DNA of 64,000 nucleotides, from positions 2,171,638 to 2,235,637 of the forward strand of contig NC_020175.2 of assembly GCF_000224145.3 (NCBI RefSeq), given 5' to 3'. This document shows, piece by piece, positions 61,201 through 64,000 of this stretch. Within the stretch, counting starts at the first letter, position 1. Every line of letters begins with the position of its first letter. The notes under the pieces were generated by a model. That model saw only the letters and a program-made list of their open reading frames with translations. It was not told the origin of the DNA and made no database searches. The DNA comes from Ciona intestinalis (lineage: Eukaryota > Chordata > Ascidiacea > Phlebobranchia > Cionidae). The position numbers were made by a program, and so were the translations under genes.

Positions 61201-62370
61201 ACGGGAAAATGGAATGAAAAGGTGTCCCATCTTCCATTACCTTACTATATAGATAAATTGACAAAAAATGGTACTGAAACCTTCCTTAAGGTTAAGTCCA
61301 ACGTTTGACGTCAACAACTGCAAACAACATAAACCGCCTATTTGTTGTTTACTATATAGTTGTGAACGTGAACCTATACTTCCTTTCTATTTCCGTAAAC
61401 TTGGACTGAACTTACTACTTTAATCAATCTCAGAACGCTGTGTTGGCGGAAATGGAAGCCATGACCGTAGACCGTTACCAGAGTTGGACGCCAAACACAG
61501 AAATGTACGATGTTGTCAGTCTCAAACCTTTAAGAGCTGAATGCAGCTATTCTACACGAAGAACCGACGACCAAGGCGATGTATTCTTATACGGATTTGG
61601 AAAGCAGCAGGCCTCTTCTGGAATGGGTAAGTGATGGAAAATGGAATGTATTATCATAGTATACTGAAGTCACAGTATAGTATGGTATTATTATAATGTT
61701 AGCCAACAATGTGTTTTTTTCTGAAATTGCATTTGTGATATTCTGTTAGAATATGGCGATGAATTGGCAATATACTTCCCAATGCAATTAGCTGTTGTTT
61801 TTTTTCCGGGATATTTTCTTTTTCGACGGCCATCCTCTCCAGGGCATCTCTCCCCGCATGGTTGGGTGAAATAAAGGGTACCGCATGCGTTAGCACGACG
61901 TAACCACTTTTATTTTGTCAGTTTATGGTGAAAACTGGACACCGCCCTCAACTGAAACAATGGGAAGAAGAAAAAGTCGCGGATACCACAGCGTGTCCTC
62001 CGAGAGCACAGACGGTGAACCACAGGATGGAGGATACGTACATTGTGGTTTAAACCTACCAGGTCACGGAAGTTCTTTTAACCGTTGGCCTCGGCAAGTA
62101 AACGAGTATTTGCCGGTCAATGCAGAAGGCGGGTTTAACCAAACTAACACTCAGAGAGCGCAACATACTCTATATTCTGGGAAAGAGAATAACCAGTGTC
62201 TGGCTCCAACGAGTTTAATGGCAGTCGCGAGGGATTCTGGGTGTTACACACCTTCGGTAGTATTGGAAAAAGGACTGGATTCTGATCATTGTCAAGTTAA
62301 TAATCCAACATATTCGTCCGATGTCAACCGAAGCACGCCGGATCTATTCCATACAGAAGATAAGCTATAA
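58266..62370 (+). CDS. Class II cytokine receptor-like transmembrane protein
   Basis: Eight exons (58266-58383, 58603-58714, 59085-59239, 59304-59431, 59925-60005, 60750-61031, 61434-61626, 61922-62370) total 1518 nt, encoding 505 residues, all phases closed. A signal peptide starts MLRVAMFVVVYVSILVAS. D1 spans about 40-128 (SVMLRHTVVWDRFP, YRSKGTLKW, HCDASHEF, LTYYITVVSD, FRPELD). D2 spans about 129-240 (TTLLPPQFSAF, TLKYQVHYY, LDPSRQFCFRIRL, GFSVWSNTTC, with paired Cys207 and Cys234). The membrane segment is about 251-273 and is followed by VPKSL and a 230-residue tail with tyrosines in RGYHSV, NEYLPV and CYTPSV. These are hallmarks of interferon/IL-10-type receptors, which signal through JAK-STAT. 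The first cysteine of the D1 pair is replaced (Arg85 region). AATAAA at 62802. The ligand is unknown. Confidence 0.82.
58736..59037 (+). mobile_element. tRNA-derived SINE, full length
   Basis: A-box-like GTGGCAAAGTAGTTAGCGCG, B-box-like GAGTTCAAGACTCGTC, and the standard body and tail ending CACGCGAGGATACAGTAAG. It occupies almost the whole of receptor intron 2. Confidence 0.88.
59579..59698 (-). mobile_element. MITE copy with internal deletion
   Basis: Both ends kept, and a diverged interior AAGCAGTTTACGAAGCC still matches the family in minus orientation; receptor intron 4. Confidence 0.65.
59705..59872 (+). mobile_element. MITE copy, right end lost
   Basis: Adjacent to the previous copy in opposite orientation. 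Confidence 0.78.
60167..60312. mobile_element. MITE-related element with direct end motifs
   Basis: GGGGTAAGACGGGACA occurs twice in the same orientation (about 60178 and 60294), bracketing an unrelated interior, unlike the inverted ends of the standard family. Confidence 0.45.
61050..61250 (-). mobile_element. MITE copy
   Basis: Full length in receptor intron 6, 18 bases past the donor. Confidence 0.85.
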
Positions 62371-62801
62371 CTGTTTGGATCGAGTTACGGCGGGACTATA
62401 CGCTGTACAGGATGATAAATTGGGGTAATACATCAAGTCCGTTTGGAACGCCAAGGATGACCGAGAAAAATTTCCCGGAAAGCGTTGAACTAGCACCTTG
62501 TTCCTTGTAAATACCTAGTGTTTTTGGTATGGAATTCGAATCGACTTTAGTGTTGTTGTGCATAAAGAAAGACTTCGTTTACCAAACGTGTATGTGTTTT
62601 TCATTTTCTTGTACAGGTATAGGCATCAATTCTTATACTTCAGAAGTAGTCCATGCACTATAGATTGTAGGTTTATGTTATTACTACCACCAACCAACAT
62701 CACTCGCATATAATAGAATGGTACACAGAACGGCAACGGTTTCGCAAGCACAAAAACAACAGTATTAAGTTTTGCCAATATTCAGTAACTAACTTAACGA
62801 A

Positions 62802-62807
62802 AATAAA
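62802..62807 (+). terminator. Polyadenylation signal, plus-strand receptor
   Basis: AATAAA about 430 bases after the stop and only 43 bases from the stop of the convergent gene. Confidence 0.5.
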
Positions 62808-62849
62808 TTTCACAGACCGAAACTTTGACTAAAACTTAGACTGGAAATC

Positions 62850-63679
62850 TTATGCAAAATATAAACTGTGATCACTCGAATTCTGAGGAAGAATGTCAAC
62901 CGGGGGTGCGTCGCAGCACGCGTCTGTATCTGGCAGCGACCGAGTTTCGATCGTTGAATCCCCGCCAGAATCGTCTGTTTCGTTCGATCTTCGCTCAACA
63001 TCGGCAATATACAAAACATATTCATTGTCTTTGTTATTACATGTTTGCATAACCTGGGAACGGGTTTCAAGTCCTGCCGTGGACACAACCTCAACAAAAG
63101 AGACGGAAATGTTGCTCTTTGATGACGTACAACTTTTAGCTTGCGTCATCAGAGGGGTAATACCAAGTGACGTCACAATTTCGGTGTCGATATAAGAATC
63201 GACCTCGTAATCATTTTCGCTTTGTTTCATCACAATTACCTGGGAAAAGAGACACTAATGTTGGTAATGGCCCAACAATTTAAAAAAAGAAATTTTCCAA
63301 AGTGAAAATAGACCACACAAATACATTTCTTTGCCCCCAAACCGCAACGCTACTTTATATCAGGCTATATAGCATTGAAGGTATTAAATCGGAGATCCCA
63401 AAGCGTACCTCGCCCATATACATTATCATGCTACCCGGCCCATAGTATATTATAGCTATACTAAGTATATAAAAGTTTGGCTTACCAGAGAAGGCGGTAA
63501 GTCCCTGTGTTTTTTCGCCTTAATGAACGTTAAGAATGCCCGTGACAGCTTCACGCATACGATTGCAAGAGCTAGAAATACAACTCCACCTACTATGCCT
63601 ATTACTGCTTTAGTTAAGTAACTTGACGTTGTATGTACATGTTTGGCTTTATCTGCAGTTGCCAGCAACCGTGGGGTAC
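62850..63679 (-). CDS. Second cytokine receptor-like gene, last two exons (continues beyond window)
   Basis: Minus-strand exons 63679-63486 and 63239-62850 join in phase 0 to give 193 residues plus a split codon. After a short stalk (TPRLLATADKAKHVHTTSS) comes a membrane segment (AVIGIVGGVVFLALAIVCV), then a basic juxtamembrane stretch ending HRDLPPSL. This exon ends at the same place as the plus-strand receptor's exon 6, which ends VPKSL. The terminal exon gives an acidic tail with tyrosines in NDYEVDSYID and NEYVLYIAD, ending LYFA. The ectodomain must lie beyond 64000. Type I membrane topology is sure. Assignment to class II cytokine receptors rests on the juxtamembrane PPSL box, the matching exon end, the tail and the neighbour. 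Confidence 0.65.
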
Positions 63680-63844
63680 CTGTATTAAAATACATATGAT
63701 TTTGAATATTAAATGTATATTTTAATACAAACATGACATCCCATATGTATGTATCTAACGTTTTGGTTTAAAAACTTAAGTGGTATTTATAAATTTGACA
63801 TACTCTATCCGTCTATCATCTTGACCCATTTTTCAAAGGTGTAT

Positions 63845-64000
63845 ATGATAGGCTGGGAAAAATGGGACACCTTTTCGTTCTATTTTTTCGTCCTATTTGG
63901 TAGTATATAAAAATATTCAAAAAATTATAAAACCGTATCCTCACGACTTAGACTAGACTACCATAGACTGTTGGTAAGTGTTTAAAAAACGATCAGGATA
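63845..64000 (+). mobile_element. MITE copy, cut by window end
   Basis: Left part present up to GATCAGGATA; lies in an intron of the second receptor-like gene. Confidence 0.8.

Noticed and set aside
1-64000. Retroviral, LTR or Polinton-type elements
   Set aside because: No reverse transcriptase, integrase, capsid-like frame or paired long terminal repeats were recognised on either strand.

Overview
The window looks like nuclear DNA of a solitary ascidian, most likely Ciona (C. intestinalis/robusta type). The basis is a compact AT-rich genome, GT-AG introns mostly of 50-500 bp, chordate-type domain architectures (STAP-like adaptor, SBSPON, class II cytokine receptor), and very dense copies of a ~195 bp MITE and a tRNA-headed SINE that resemble repeats described in Ciona. 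The species is inferred from these features; no search was run.

Region 1 (1-10.8 kb) is a locally duplicated cluster of tiny two-exon genes. Each encodes a signal peptide, an arginine/tryptophan-rich cationic core and an acidic tail, which is the precursor layout of tunicate antimicrobial peptides. Two copies are complete (1045-1526 and 5620-6101). One inverted copy (7336-7714) and one direct copy (10347-10405) are cut by assembly gaps, and a fifth is implied by a 3' flank that emerges from the 500-base gap. The genes sit in nested direct repeats and a large palindrome.

Region 2 (12.0-17.8 kb, minus) is a nine-exon arylsulfatase A-like gene. It is followed by MITE-rich intergenic DNA and a four-exon secreted C-type lectin-like gene (21.5-23.0 kb, minus). 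About 6.5 kb without a recognised gene comes next.

Region 3 (29.5-41.1 kb, plus) is a 16-exon PH-SH2 adaptor of the STAP type with a long disordered N-terminus. Region 4 (45.1-54.8 kb, plus) is an SBSPON-like somatomedin B/thrombospondin-1 secreted protein with a 7.4 kb first intron. Region 5 holds the last two exons of a sphingosine-1-phosphate lyase-like gene (55.8-56.7 kb, minus), with no upstream exons recognised.

Region 6 (58.3-64 kb) holds a complete eight-exon class II cytokine receptor-like gene on the plus strand. It converges on the last two exons of a second receptor of similar layout on the minus strand, which runs off the window.

All exon chains below were assembled by hand from splice consensus, reading-frame continuity and recognition of the protein family. 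Phases close exactly in every complete gene. A possible functional theme is innate immunity (antimicrobial peptides, lectin, cytokine receptors, STAT-pathway adaptor); that grouping is inference. No retroviral or other capsid-bearing element was recognised.
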